From CAWKPF01 sp963851415 (lineage in GTDB: Bacteria; Acidobacteriota; Thermoanaerobaculia; Multivoradales; Multivoraceae): a stretch of 64,000 bases of DNA. Location: positions 620,001-684,000 of the forward strand of contig CAWKPF010000002.1 of NCBI GenBank assembly GCA_963851415.1, given 5' to 3'. A program made the translations under genes and the position numbers. The notes under the pieces are model-generated. The model made no database searches, was not told where the DNA came from, and saw only the letters and a program-made list of their open reading frames with translations. This document shows, piece by piece, positions 56,961 through 64,000 of this stretch (position 1 is the first letter of the stretch; the number at the start of each line of letters is the position of its first letter).

Positions 56961-57716
56961 CTACTCCCCGGGGGCCATTTCCCGACCGATCTCCTGCCAG
57001 AGGAGTCGATAGGCATGAGCCGCTACGCTGCCGGCCGCGTAGTCCCCGACCGGAGCTCGGCGGTCGCCCATCTGCTCGACCACGCTCGAGTAGGGAATGC
57101 GGCTGTCGAGAAAACGTCGACTCTCCTCTTCGGCGTCACAGATCTCGCGATGCATCTTCTTGCGCCGATCGACCATACAGAAGAAGGGCCAGAGCTTCAG
57201 CTTGCCGTACGTGTCTTTGCCCTTCTCCAGGTGCCTCTCGAGCTGTTCCAGCGTCCGTAGCGAGAGGTGCGTCGGAATGGTCGGCACCACCAGGGCGTCC
57301 GCGGCGACGAAGATCGATTCCGAAAGCAGGGAGATGCTCGGAGCACAGTCGAGAATCACGATGTCGTACGACCTGGAGACTGGGCGAAGCAACTTGCGCA
57401 GCCGTCGCTCCCCGCGCTTCTCTTTGGCCAGGTGGAGGTCGAGCTTGCGATAGGAGAAATCAGCCGGTACCAGGTCGAGCCCTGCGTAGTCAGTGCCTCG
57501 AATGGCTTCTTCCAGCTCTCGATCGCCACGCACGAGGCCTTTGCCACCCCCCTTCACTCGGCTCCGAGTGCGAAGGTACCAGGTGGCCGCCCCCTGAGGG
57601 TCCAGATCCCAGAGCAGGACCCGCGCACCATGGTGCCAGGCCAGCCAGGAGAGATTCACCGCCGTCGCCGTCTTGCCGACCCCTCCCTTGATGTTGAAGA
57701 TGGCGAGCGTCGTCAT
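56961..57716 (-). CDS. ParA/MinD-family ATPase (orphan)
   Basis: A 251-residue ParA-type ATPase. The deviant Walker A is present with its signature lysine (FNIKGGVGKTATAVNLSW), followed by the switch motif (LLWDLDPQGAATWYL) and Walker B (DIVILDCAPSISLLSE). Such proteins bind DNA non-specifically as ATP dimers and move plasmids, chromosomes or organelle-like cargo. No ParB or centromere-like repeats lie nearby, so the chromosome segregation role is unlikely. The start overlaps the stop of the CHAD gene reversed order (the CHAD stop lies at 57713-57715 within this ATG region), so the two genes are coupled: CHAD is upstream in transcription only if read from 59320 down, and ends where ParA begins. 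Confidence 0.9.
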   Translation of the reverse strand: MTTLAIFNIKGGVGKTATAVNLSWLAWHHGARVLLWDLDPQGAATWYLRTRSRVKGGGKGLVRGDRELEEAIRGTDYAGLDLVPADFSYRKLDLHLAKEKRGERRLRKLLRPVSRSYDIVILDCAPSISLLSESIFVAADALVVPTIPTHLSLRTLEQLERHLEKGKDTYGKLKLWPFFCMVDRRKKMHREICDAEEESRRFLDSRIPYSSVVEQMGDRRAPVGDYAAGSVAAHAYRLLWQEIGREMAPGE

Positions 57717-59320
57717 CGCTTCTCCGCCTTCTCCGCCTTCTTCGACTTCTTCGACTTCTTGGCCTTCTTCTCCAGAAGCCGGCGAAACGCGTCATGCCGC
57801 GCGGGTGCCGCGAAGCGTTCGAACTCGCCGGCAAAGCGGCGCCGCAGATTCTCTGCGCGGGCATCGATGTCGGCTTCGAGGGCCTCGAACGTGCGGGCCG
57901 CTCCGGCCTCGAGCTCCCGTTCCTGCTCGATTCGCTGCCGATAGGAACGCAGGGCCCGGCGCTGCACGGCACAGTCGTTGAAATCACCGAGGTGGTCTTG
58001 CAGCCTCTTCAGCGCCTTGACCTCGTCCTCGAGGGTGGCAGGAAAGACGGAACGAAACGCCTCCAGCAGATAGCGCAACTTCTTCGCCCGGATGCGCAGG
58101 GCGTGCAGGGCCTGCGCAGGAGACTCGTCGCTGATCGCCCCACCCTCGTCCAGCATCCGCCGGTAGACCCGCCAGATTCGTTTCGAAGCGACACGGACGA
58201 CCGGCCGGGTCGCGTTCTTACGGCTGCGTGCGGCTCGCGACCCGGGCTCAGGATGCGGCTGATCGAGAAAGGCGCGCCAGCGTCGCAGAAGCTCGGCATA
58301 TCGCCTGCCCTGCAGCGTCCGTCCCAGTTTTCGATGTTCCCCTTCCAGTCGAAGGACCAGATGCTGCTCGAGCGCGGCCAGCCCTGCCCGGTCCTCGGAA
58401 GCCAGGCGCTCACCCAGATCGGGGAGATCGAGCAGCCACACGTGGAGGTCGCGCACCGGCCCCGTGAATCCCTGGACCCAGCGAAAGCCCTTCTGGAAGG
58501 ACTCGACCGAGCGCTGCGGGAAGACTCCGCCGATCTGACCGAGGAGGGAACGGGTTCGTCGCACCGAAACTCGCAGATCGTGCAGGAACTCGGGATCGAG
58601 ATCCTCGACCGCTCCCCTCTGGTTGGCCTCGATCTTCTCCAGGAGATGCCGATACAGAGACACCATCGCGACGTCGGTGCGCTCCTCGGGCCGCAACTCG
58701 ACCTCGAACCGAGAGGTGTAGTCCAGAGGTTCTCGGCCTACCGCGTCCATCACGAGCTCGAGTCCAGGCCCGGAGACACGCTCGAATCCGGCCTTCTCGA
58801 TCTTCCTGGCCAGCGGCCGCGCCTCTCGTTCGTATCCCTTCACCGGCACCACCCGAACGAGATCGAGACTCGCGGCGAAACGTGACGAGCCCTCGCTGCG
58901 CACTCGCAGGGTCTCGGCCGAGAGACTCGCGATCGTCTTGCCGCGAGAATCGCGCCACTCCCAGAGTCTCCCGCGTCTTCGGCCTTGCGCCAGAACCAGG
59001 AGTCTGCGGGGCTCGAGCCAGCGCTCCAGGTCGTCGCGCAACGGGGAGGCGGGTATCTGCGCGGGCCATGCGGGCGGACGATCGAGCTCCAGCGAGCGCA
59101 GCGTCTCGCCGTCCAGCGTGTCGAAGAACAGGCGTTTCGCTCCGCCTTCCTCGCGCCACGTCAGGACCCGGTCGCGGCCCGCCAGACGCCAGTCGAACGT
59201 GTCGAGCCATACGACACGCTGACGAATCGGCGCGCCCTGCTCGCGACACGCGGGAGCCACCGATCGCAGCACCTCACAGGCCTCTTCGCAGGTCGGGGCT
59301 CGGAACAGGATCTCGGCCAT
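57713..59320 (-). CDS. CHAD domain protein with degenerate CYTH-like N-terminus
   Basis: A 535-residue protein starting at the ATG at 59320. Residues about 1-215 resemble a CYTH/triphosphate-tunnel fold (VVWLDTFDWRLAGRDRVLTWR) but lack the ExExK motif, so activity is doubtful. Residues about 220-505 are a CHAD domain, with the conserved His and basic residues in LHDLRVSVRRTRSLL and LHALRIRAKKLRYLLEAF. The last 20 residues are lysine-rich (KKAKKSKKSKKAEKAEKR). CHAD proteins are known to bind polyphosphate granules. It starts 7 bp after the M28 peptidase and overlaps the ParA start by four bases, forming an M28-CHAD-ParA operon. Confidence 0.88.
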   Translation of the reverse strand: MAEILFRAPTCEEACEVLRSVAPACREQGAPIRQRVVWLDTFDWRLAGRDRVLTWREEGGAKRLFFDTLDGETLRSLELDRPPAWPAQIPASPLRDDLERWLEPRRLLVLAQGRRRGRLWEWRDSRGKTIASLSAETLRVRSEGSSRFAASLDLVRVVPVKGYEREARPLARKIEKAGFERVSGPGLELVMDAVGREPLDYTSRFEVELRPEERTDVAMVSLYRHLLEKIEANQRGAVEDLDPEFLHDLRVSVRRTRSLLGQIGGVFPQRSVESFQKGFRWVQGFTGPVRDLHVWLLDLPDLGERLASEDRAGLAALEQHLVLRLEGEHRKLGRTLQGRRYAELLRRWRAFLDQPHPEPGSRAARSRKNATRPVVRVASKRIWRVYRRMLDEGGAISDESPAQALHALRIRAKKLRYLLEAFRSVFPATLEDEVKALKRLQDHLGDFNDCAVQRRALRSYRQRIEQERELEAGAARTFEALEADIDARAENLRRRFAGEFERFAAPARHDAFRRLLEKKAKKSKKSKKAEKAEKR

Positions 59321-59327
59321 CAGAGAC

Positions 59328-61607
59328 TCAGCCGGTCCTCGCAGTCGTAGCTCGAGGGACCGCCGCAGCGATCGCTTCGAGTTGCTCGGAGAACGCATTC
59401 AATCGGCCGACCAGGATCTCGATCTGATCTTGCGCCAGCGACCAGTCTCCCTGCTCGATCGCCTCACGCACTCCGGGGAGGGTCTTGACCCCGTAGCCGG
59501 TGTAGAACCCTGGCGCATAGAGGTGATGCCGAAACCAGGGGCGGCGCGGCAGTCCCTCTTCGTGGGTCAGCAGGCGCTCACTCTGGAAGACGAGTCGGTC
59601 GACGGCGACCAGCGACTTCGCGTCGTCGAGCTCGAGGGCACGCGCCAGCGCCCGATCTGCCGCTCGGGCCGCCTCTCCGAGGCGATCGGTGGCACCCTTG
59701 AGCATCGCGAACTCCAGATAGGGCGCCTGCGGCTCCTCGACCGGAAGCTGCAGCTGCTCGGTCGGATCGGCGGCCCTGGCGAAGTGCCCCTCTTCGACCA
59801 ACCGATTGTGCCGCTCGATGCGCTGACGCTCGGCGTCGGCGAGCTTCAGCACCTCATCGAGGTAGCGACTCACGGTCGCTGCTGTCGAGGAGAACGCGAA
59901 CGGCAGCACGTCGGCCTCGGCCAGGCGGAGGCTGAGTCGCCCGGCGGTTCGAGCCAGGGCGACTCCGTACTCGAAGGTGGGGTCGCCGAAGCGTTGGTAG
60001 AAGTCGAAGGAGTCGAAGGCCGTGTGGTACTCCCCTCCGCCGTTCTCACCGCCGAAGCCGACGTTGAGCGAAGCGATCCCCAGATGTTGGAGGAAGGGTG
60101 AGTAATCGCTCCCCGAGCCGAGCGCCGAGATCCGCAGCTCGCCTCCTGCAGTCAGTCGCGCGAACTCGCTTTCACTCGCCTGAAGCAGCTCGGCCGAGCG
60201 CCGCCGATCGGCGATGGTACCGCCCGTCTGGGGGTCGGGGACCGTCGAGATGACCTCGTTGACCAGGGACTCGAGCGCGTGGGAGCCGCCCACGTTGACG
60301 AAACCGCGGCCGTTGGAGTCCGAGTTGATGTAGACCGCGGCCTTCTCCCTGAGCTGGTCGGCGTGGTGCTCGGCCCACTCGGTCGAGCCGAGCAGCGCGG
60401 GCTCCTCGGCGTCCCACGCCGCGTAGATCAGGGTTCGTCGAGGCCGCCAGCCGGTCTTGGCCAGCTGACCCACCGCCCGTGCCTCCTCGAGCAGCGCCAC
60501 CATGCCGCTGATCGGATCATCGGCACCGATCACCCAGGCATCGTGATGGTTGCCACGCACGATCCATTGGTCGGGCTCTTCGCTTCCGGTCAGCCTCGCG
60601 ATGACGTCGTAGGCCGGCGTGAGCTCCCAGTCGAATTCGAGCTCCAGTCGCACCTTGGCCGGGCCCGGCCCCATTCGGTAGGTGATCGGAAGCCCGCCGC
60701 GCCAGTTCCGCGGTGCCACCGGTCCCGTGAGGGCCTCGAGCAGGGGCTGAGCGTCCTTCCACGCGAGCGGGAGGACCGGGATCTTCATCACGTTGTCAGC
60801 CTCCGAGAGCTCGAGTCGGTCGGCGTCCTCCGTGGCGCCGCGCATCGGCGTCAATGGATCGCCGGGGCGCAGCGGAAGGTCGAGCACCGACCCGCGTTGG
60901 ACACCGTACTCGTGCTTGTAGGCGCCCTCGGGATAGGTTTCTCCCTGGAGGTAGCCATCGTCGGAGGGATCGTTGTAGATCAGGCAGCCGATGGCGCCCT
61001 TCTCGTAGGCGACTTTGGGCTTGATACCGCGCCAGGAGCCCCCGTAGCGGGCGATCACGATCTTGCCGCGCACGTCGATTCCGTGCCGTTCCAGTTCTTC
61101 GTAGTCCTCCGGCACGCCTCGATTGACGTACACGAGCTCCGCCGTGACGTCGCCGTCCGCGGAATAGGCATTGAAGGGCGGCAGACCGGTCTCGACCGCG
61201 ATCTTCGAGGTGGAGTCACCCTCCAGGATCTCCTCCTGGAGCCGAGCCTCGAAACGGGTCGGCTCGAGCAGGGTCAGGCGCCGCGTCTTCGGCCGAGGAA
61301 AGAGGACCCAATAGGTCTCGATCTCGGCCTCGAATCCCCAGGAGCGAAACTGCTCGAGCATCCACTCGGCATTCTCCCTGGTCTGCGCAGCGCCTACGTG
61401 GTGCGGCCGAGGCGTCATGCGCTTCATCGACTCGCGCAGACGTTCGGCGTCGAGCTGGGCGTCGAAGCGCTGCTCGAGCTCGAGCTGGGCCCGTGCGCGC
61501 TCGTCAGTGAATCCGCGAAGCGACTCCTCGGCGAGGGCCGGCGCGAGGAAGAGGGTCGAGAGCATTGCGAGGGTCAGCCCCGCAGCAGTGAAGGTCCGTC
61601 CGGTCAT
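59328..61607 (-). CDS. M28 family zinc peptidase, glutamate carboxypeptidase II-like
   Basis: A 759-residue exported protein with a signal peptide (LTLAMLSTLFLAPALA). It has the full GCPII layout: a protease-associated domain insertion (ELVYVNRGVPEDYEELE, GKIVIARYGG), the M28 catalytic domain and a C-terminal helical dimerisation domain. Zinc and catalytic residues are visible in GNHHDAWVIGADDP, AAWDAEEPALLGSTEW, YINSDSNGRG and GEYHTAFDSFDFY. It should remove C-terminal acidic residues from peptides in the periplasm. Although it is in tandem with CHAD and ParA, no functional link is obvious. GGGGCT-type spacing before the ATG gives no strong ribosome-binding site. Confidence 0.92.
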   Translation of the reverse strand: MTGRTFTAAGLTLAMLSTLFLAPALAEESLRGFTDERARAQLELEQRFDAQLDAERLRESMKRMTPRPHHVGAAQTRENAEWMLEQFRSWGFEAEIETYWVLFPRPKTRRLTLLEPTRFEARLQEEILEGDSTSKIAVETGLPPFNAYSADGDVTAELVYVNRGVPEDYEELERHGIDVRGKIVIARYGGSWRGIKPKVAYEKGAIGCLIYNDPSDDGYLQGETYPEGAYKHEYGVQRGSVLDLPLRPGDPLTPMRGATEDADRLELSEADNVMKIPVLPLAWKDAQPLLEALTGPVAPRNWRGGLPITYRMGPGPAKVRLELEFDWELTPAYDVIARLTGSEEPDQWIVRGNHHDAWVIGADDPISGMVALLEEARAVGQLAKTGWRPRRTLIYAAWDAEEPALLGSTEWAEHHADQLREKAAVYINSDSNGRGFVNVGGSHALESLVNEVISTVPDPQTGGTIADRRRSAELLQASESEFARLTAGGELRISALGSGSDYSPFLQHLGIASLNVGFGGENGGGEYHTAFDSFDFYQRFGDPTFEYGVALARTAGRLSLRLAEADVLPFAFSSTAATVSRYLDEVLKLADAERQRIERHNRLVEEGHFARAADPTEQLQLPVEEPQAPYLEFAMLKGATDRLGEAARAADRALARALELDDAKSLVAVDRLVFQSERLLTHEEGLPRRPWFRHHLYAPGFYTGYGVKTLPGVREAIEQGDWSLAQDQIEILVGRLNAFSEQLEAIAAAVPRATTARTG

Positions 61608-61653
61608 CAGGGGTCTCCGAGGAGTGGAATCGGCTCAGGGATGAACGGCCATC

Positions 61654-62496
61654 CTACCGCGCAGACGGACTGGCGAGTCCCGATCCGCAGTACTTGCAGT
61701 AGACAGCGTCTGAATCGTGCCCCTCCCGCGCGCACGCCCTGCAGACCTGCGTCGACAGGGGCTCCCGGCCGACCTGAACGAGCTCCGCCGAGAAGATCCC
61801 CGCGGGAATGATGATCAGGCTGTAGCCGAGCACCATGGCGGTGGCTGCCACGACCTGGCCGAAGGTCGTCTGGGGGGAGATGTCGCCGTAGCCGACCGTC
61901 GTGATCGTCACGATCGCCCAGTAGATCGACTTCGGGATGTTGGAGAACCCCGGGTTGGTCTCTCCCTCCACGACGTACATGGCCGTGCCCATGATCAGGG
62001 TCGCGGTCAAGATCGCGAACAGGAACACCGCGATCTTGGCCCGCGTGGCCTTCACCGCCGTGACCAGCGAGTTCAGCTCGCCGACGTAGCGGGCAACCTT
62101 GAAGATGCGGAAGATCCGCAGAAGCCGGAGTGCCCGGATCACCACGAGCGCGTGGGTTCCCGTGAAGAAGAGGCTCAGGTAGCTGGGCAGCACGGAGAGC
62201 AGATCGACCACGCCGAAGAAGCTCGTGGCGTAGCTGAGCGGGCGACGCACGCTGGCCAGGCGAACCACGTACTCGACGGTGAACAGCAGCGTGAACACCC
62301 ATTCGGCCACGCGCAGGATCGTGCCGTACCGCTCGCGCACTCCCTGCATGCTCTCCAGCAGGACCGCCGCCACGCTGAGGACGATCAGGATCAAGAGCAG
62401 GACGTCGAAGGCCTTGCCCGCCGGCGTGTCGGCCTCGAAGATGATCTCGTGGGCCTTCTCTCGCCAGCCCTCGGCGTCGGTTCGTTCTTCGGACAT
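61654..62496 (-). CDS. voltage-gated potassium channel with C-terminal zinc ribbon
   Basis: A 280-residue ion channel with six transmembrane helices. The S4 voltage sensor is VIRALRLLRIFRIFKVARY (arginines every third residue), and the selectivity filter is TTVGYGD between S5 and S6. After S6 (AATAMVLGYSLIIIPAGIFSAEL) comes a short cytosolic tail with two CxxC knuckles (CRACAREG and YCKYCGSGL), a zinc ribbon. It resembles the KvAP/KvLm class of prokaryotic channels. The ATG at 62496 is chosen; the longer frame upstream covers the divergent OsmC gene promoter and is not coding. Confidence 0.9.
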   Translation of the reverse strand: MSEERTDAEGWREKAHEIIFEADTPAGKAFDVLLLILIVLSVAAVLLESMQGVRERYGTILRVAEWVFTLLFTVEYVVRLASVRRPLSYATSFFGVVDLLSVLPSYLSLFFTGTHALVVIRALRLLRIFRIFKVARYVGELNSLVTAVKATRAKIAVFLFAILTATLIMGTAMYVVEGETNPGFSNIPKSIYWAIVTITTVGYGDISPQTTFGQVVAATAMVLGYSLIIIPAGIFSAELVQVGREPLSTQVCRACAREGHDSDAVYCKYCGSGLASPSAR

Positions 62497-62611
62497 GTTC
62501 TCGAGCTCGTGCCGGAAATCCAGGATCTTCGCGCCATTGATGATAGCGGGCCCGACCACAGAGCGATTCCCACCCGAACCGACGGCCCACGCCGGGCCGA
62601 GTTCGGCTACC

Positions 62612-63082
62612 ATGGACGCCGACCAAATGACGCACTTTCCACACACCTACCTGGCGAAGGCCACCGCCGAAGCGACAGGCTCGGTAGCGGTCGACAGTGC
62701 AGGACTACCCACTCTCGAGACCGGCCCCCCGGAACAATTCGGGGGCTCCGGCGACGTCTGGTCCCCGGAGACCATGCTCGTGGCCGCAGTCGCCAACTGC
62801 TACATCCTCTCCTTTCGCGCCATCGCCCGAGCTTCGAAGCTCGACTGGCTCGACCTGGACTGCGAGGTCGAGGGGGTCCTGGATCGCATCGAGCGAGTCA
62901 CCCAGTTCACCCACTTCGACGTCAAGGCCCGCCTCGTGCTTCCCGCCGGAAGCGACCTCGAACGAGCCCGCCGCGTTCTGGAGCGCTCCGAGCAAGCGTG
63001 CTTGATCACCAGTTCACTGAAAGGGACGAGCGCCCTGGACGCCTCGATCGAAGTCGCCGACCCGGCTCCGACCGCGTCTTGA
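62612..63082 (+). CDS. OsmC/Ohr family peroxidase-like protein
   Basis: A 156-residue protein of the OsmC fold. Both redox cysteines are present, in AAVANCYILSFRAIA and in SEQACLITSSL, together with the arginine-bearing helix. It would reduce organic hydroperoxides in the cytosol using dithiol donors. The start at 62612 is chosen; an ATG at 62627 would also serve. A much longer frame upstream runs antisense to the channel gene and is discounted. It is divergent from the channel gene and lies 40 bp before the acyl-CoA dehydrogenase, with which it may be co-transcribed. Confidence 0.85.
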   Translation: MDADQMTHFPHTYLAKATAEATGSVAVDSAGLPTLETGPPEQFGGSGDVWSPETMLVAAVANCYILSFRAIARASKLDWLDLDCEVEGVLDRIERVTQFTHFDVKARLVLPAGSDLERARRVLERSEQACLITSSLKGTSALDASIEVADPAPTAS

Positions 63083-63122
63083 GCACGAGCCTCGACTCGC
63101 ACTGACCGCCGGAGGCCCCGTC

Positions 63123-64000
63123 ATGGACCTGACCCTCGCGCCGCGGTACCAGGAGCTGCGTAACGAAGTCCGTTCCTTTCTCGAAAAGCACCGCGGCGAA
63201 GCCGCCGACCCGGAGAGCGAGGGCCTGGGCGATCGGGTTCGCGCCTGGCAGCGCCTGTTGGTGGAGAACGGCTATGTGGGACGGACCATCCCGAAGGAGT
63301 ACGGGGGCTTCGGTTCGCGCCCCGATCTGCTCGAGACCCTGATCATCGAAGAGGAGTTCGCCAACGCCCGTCTCCCCCTCGGTATGCGCAACCAGGGCAT
63401 CGACATGTTCGTTCCGACCCTGCTGCACTTCGGCACCGACGAGCAGAAGGTACGCTACGTCGGCCCGACGATCCGGGGAGAGATCATCTGGTGCCAGGGC
63501 TACAGCGAGCCGGGCTCCGGCAGCGATCTCGCTTCGCTGCGCACGCAGGGACGGCTCGAGGGCGACTGTTACGTGCTCAACGGCCAGAAGATCTGGACCA
63601 GCACCGCCCAGCAGGCCGACATGATGTTCGCCCTCGTGCGCACCGAGCCCGACGCCGGAAAGCATGCCGGAATCACCTACCTGGTCCTTCCCATGAACAC
63701 TCCCGGCATCGAGGTGAGACCGCTCAAGACGATGACCGGAGAGGAGATCTTCAACGAGGTCTTCTTCACCGACGTGCGCGTGCCGCGCGCCAACGTGATC
63801 GCCGAGCCCGGCCGAGGGTGGGAAGTCGGCACCTACACCCTGCGCTTCGAGCGCGGCATGCTGGGCCGGCCGGGAGAGGGAGAGCGTCTCTTCCATCGCG
63901 CGGCCGACATCCTGCGTGAGCAGGGCCTGCTCGAGGCGCCGGTCTGGCGCGACCGCTTGATGCAGATCCAGGCTCGCATGCTGGCCATGAAGTACCACGG
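63123..64000 (+). CDS. acyl-CoA dehydrogenase (3' end outside window)
   Basis: The first 292 residues of an acyl-CoA dehydrogenase. The N-terminal helical domain (YQELRNEVRSFLEKHRGE) is followed by the FAD/substrate segment WCQGYSEPGSGSDLASLRT and the beta domain (LNGQKIWTSTAQQADMMFALVRT, shown as KIWTSTAQQAD, then TGEEIFNEVFFTDVRVP). The catalytic glutamate region lies beyond the window edge. It oxidises an acyl-CoA to the enoyl-CoA and passes electrons to ETF. The frame is open to base 64000 with no stop. Start ATG 63123 follows GCCCCGTC with no strong ribosome-binding site. Confidence 0.93.
   Translation, partial: MDLTLAPRYQELRNEVRSFLEKHRGEAADPESEGLGDRVRAWQRLLVENGYVGRTIPKEYGGFGSRPDLLETLIIEEEFANARLPLGMRNQGIDMFVPTLLHFGTDEQKVRYVGPTIRGEIIWCQGYSEPGSGSDLASLRTQGRLEGDCYVLNGQKIWTSTAQQADMMFALVRTEPDAGKHAGITYLVLPMNTPGIEVRPLKTMTGEEIFNEVFFTDVRVPRANVIAEPGRGWEVGTYTLRFERGMLGRPGEGERLFHRAADILREQGLLEAPVWRDRLMQIQARMLAMKYH

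Noticed and set aside
56961..57716. Chromosome or plasmid partitioning locus
   Set aside because: No ParB gene or iterated centromere-like sites lie near the ParA gene.
62279..62611. N-terminal extension of the OsmC frame
   Set aside because: It is antisense to the potassium channel gene, and the OsmC fold begins after 62612.
1..64000. tRNA, rRNA, CRISPR arrays, insertion sequences, prophage genes
   Set aside because: None was recognised on reading both strands; no transposase, integrase, capsid or Cas motif appears in any supported gene.

Overview
The window is about 64 kb of GC-rich bacterial chromosome. It carries roughly 48 protein-coding genes and no tRNA, rRNA, CRISPR array, insertion sequence or prophage that I can see. 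Several things point to a free-living, aerobic or facultative, heterotrophic diderm of the Acidobacteriota type (Thermoanaerobaculia- or Vicinamibacteria-like). These are an ADOP-type MacB/FtsX permease without a neighbouring ATPase, two S9 prolyl-oligopeptidase-like enzymes, a sortilin-like BNR protein, an M28 glutamate-carboxypeptidase-like enzyme, a CocE/S15 hydrolase, three beta-lactamase-fold serine hydrolases, a C25 (gingipain-family) giant protein, a TonB receptor, a Ser/Thr kinase with TPRs and Tat-exported Gfo/Idh/MocA proteins. Myxococcota or a related phylum cannot be excluded. Start and stop codons often overlap as ATGA, GTGA or TGATG, so many gene pairs look translationally coupled.

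Layout. 1-7.3 kb: the end of an unknown gene, a REP-like repeat, two serine hydrolases, a DadA-like FAD oxidase operon, an aldo/keto reductase and an L,D-transpeptidase. 7.3-13.3 kb: a sortilin-like repeat protein divergent from a 56-residue Tat-signal peptide gene, an S9 peptidase and a small secreted protein. 13.3-21.7 kb: a kinase-TPR protein and a 1,876-residue C25 protease. 21.9-27.3 kb: a YkvI-like transporter, a CPBP protease, a TetR-MaoC pair and a CocE lipoprotein. 27.4-32.4 kb: a SoxR regulator divergent from a split transketolase across a perfect sox box, then a haem/copper monooxygenase-like protein and a DsbA-like protein. 32.5-37.4 kb: a TPP-riboswitch operon (TonB receptor, PnuC/PnuT transporter, NadR-like kinase) followed by an unknown zinc-ribbon protein. 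37.4-45.7 kb: arcB-arcC, two Gfo/Idh/MocA proteins around a TIGR03663 membrane glycosyltransferase and ApbE, and a discoidin-like protein. 45.7-50.5 kb: GST, a small conserved protein, DUF4097, a second S9 peptidase and DUF4388. 50.5-56.9 kb: GlpD, the ADOP permease, a TehB-like methyltransferase and a membrane serine hydrolase. 57-64 kb: an M28-CHAD-ParA operon, a Kv-type channel, OsmC and a truncated acyl-CoA dehydrogenase.

Three groups read as working units. (1) Thiamine salvage: a TPP riboswitch controls an outer-membrane receptor, an inner-membrane PnuT-like carrier and a small P-loop kinase that probably traps the vitamin. (2) A redox response: SoxR appears to control a two-subunit transketolase. 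(3) A ParA ATPase coupled to a CHAD protein, which suggests positioning of polyphosphate granules. The third is the best candidate for an under-described system; its function is inference from family knowledge and gene order.
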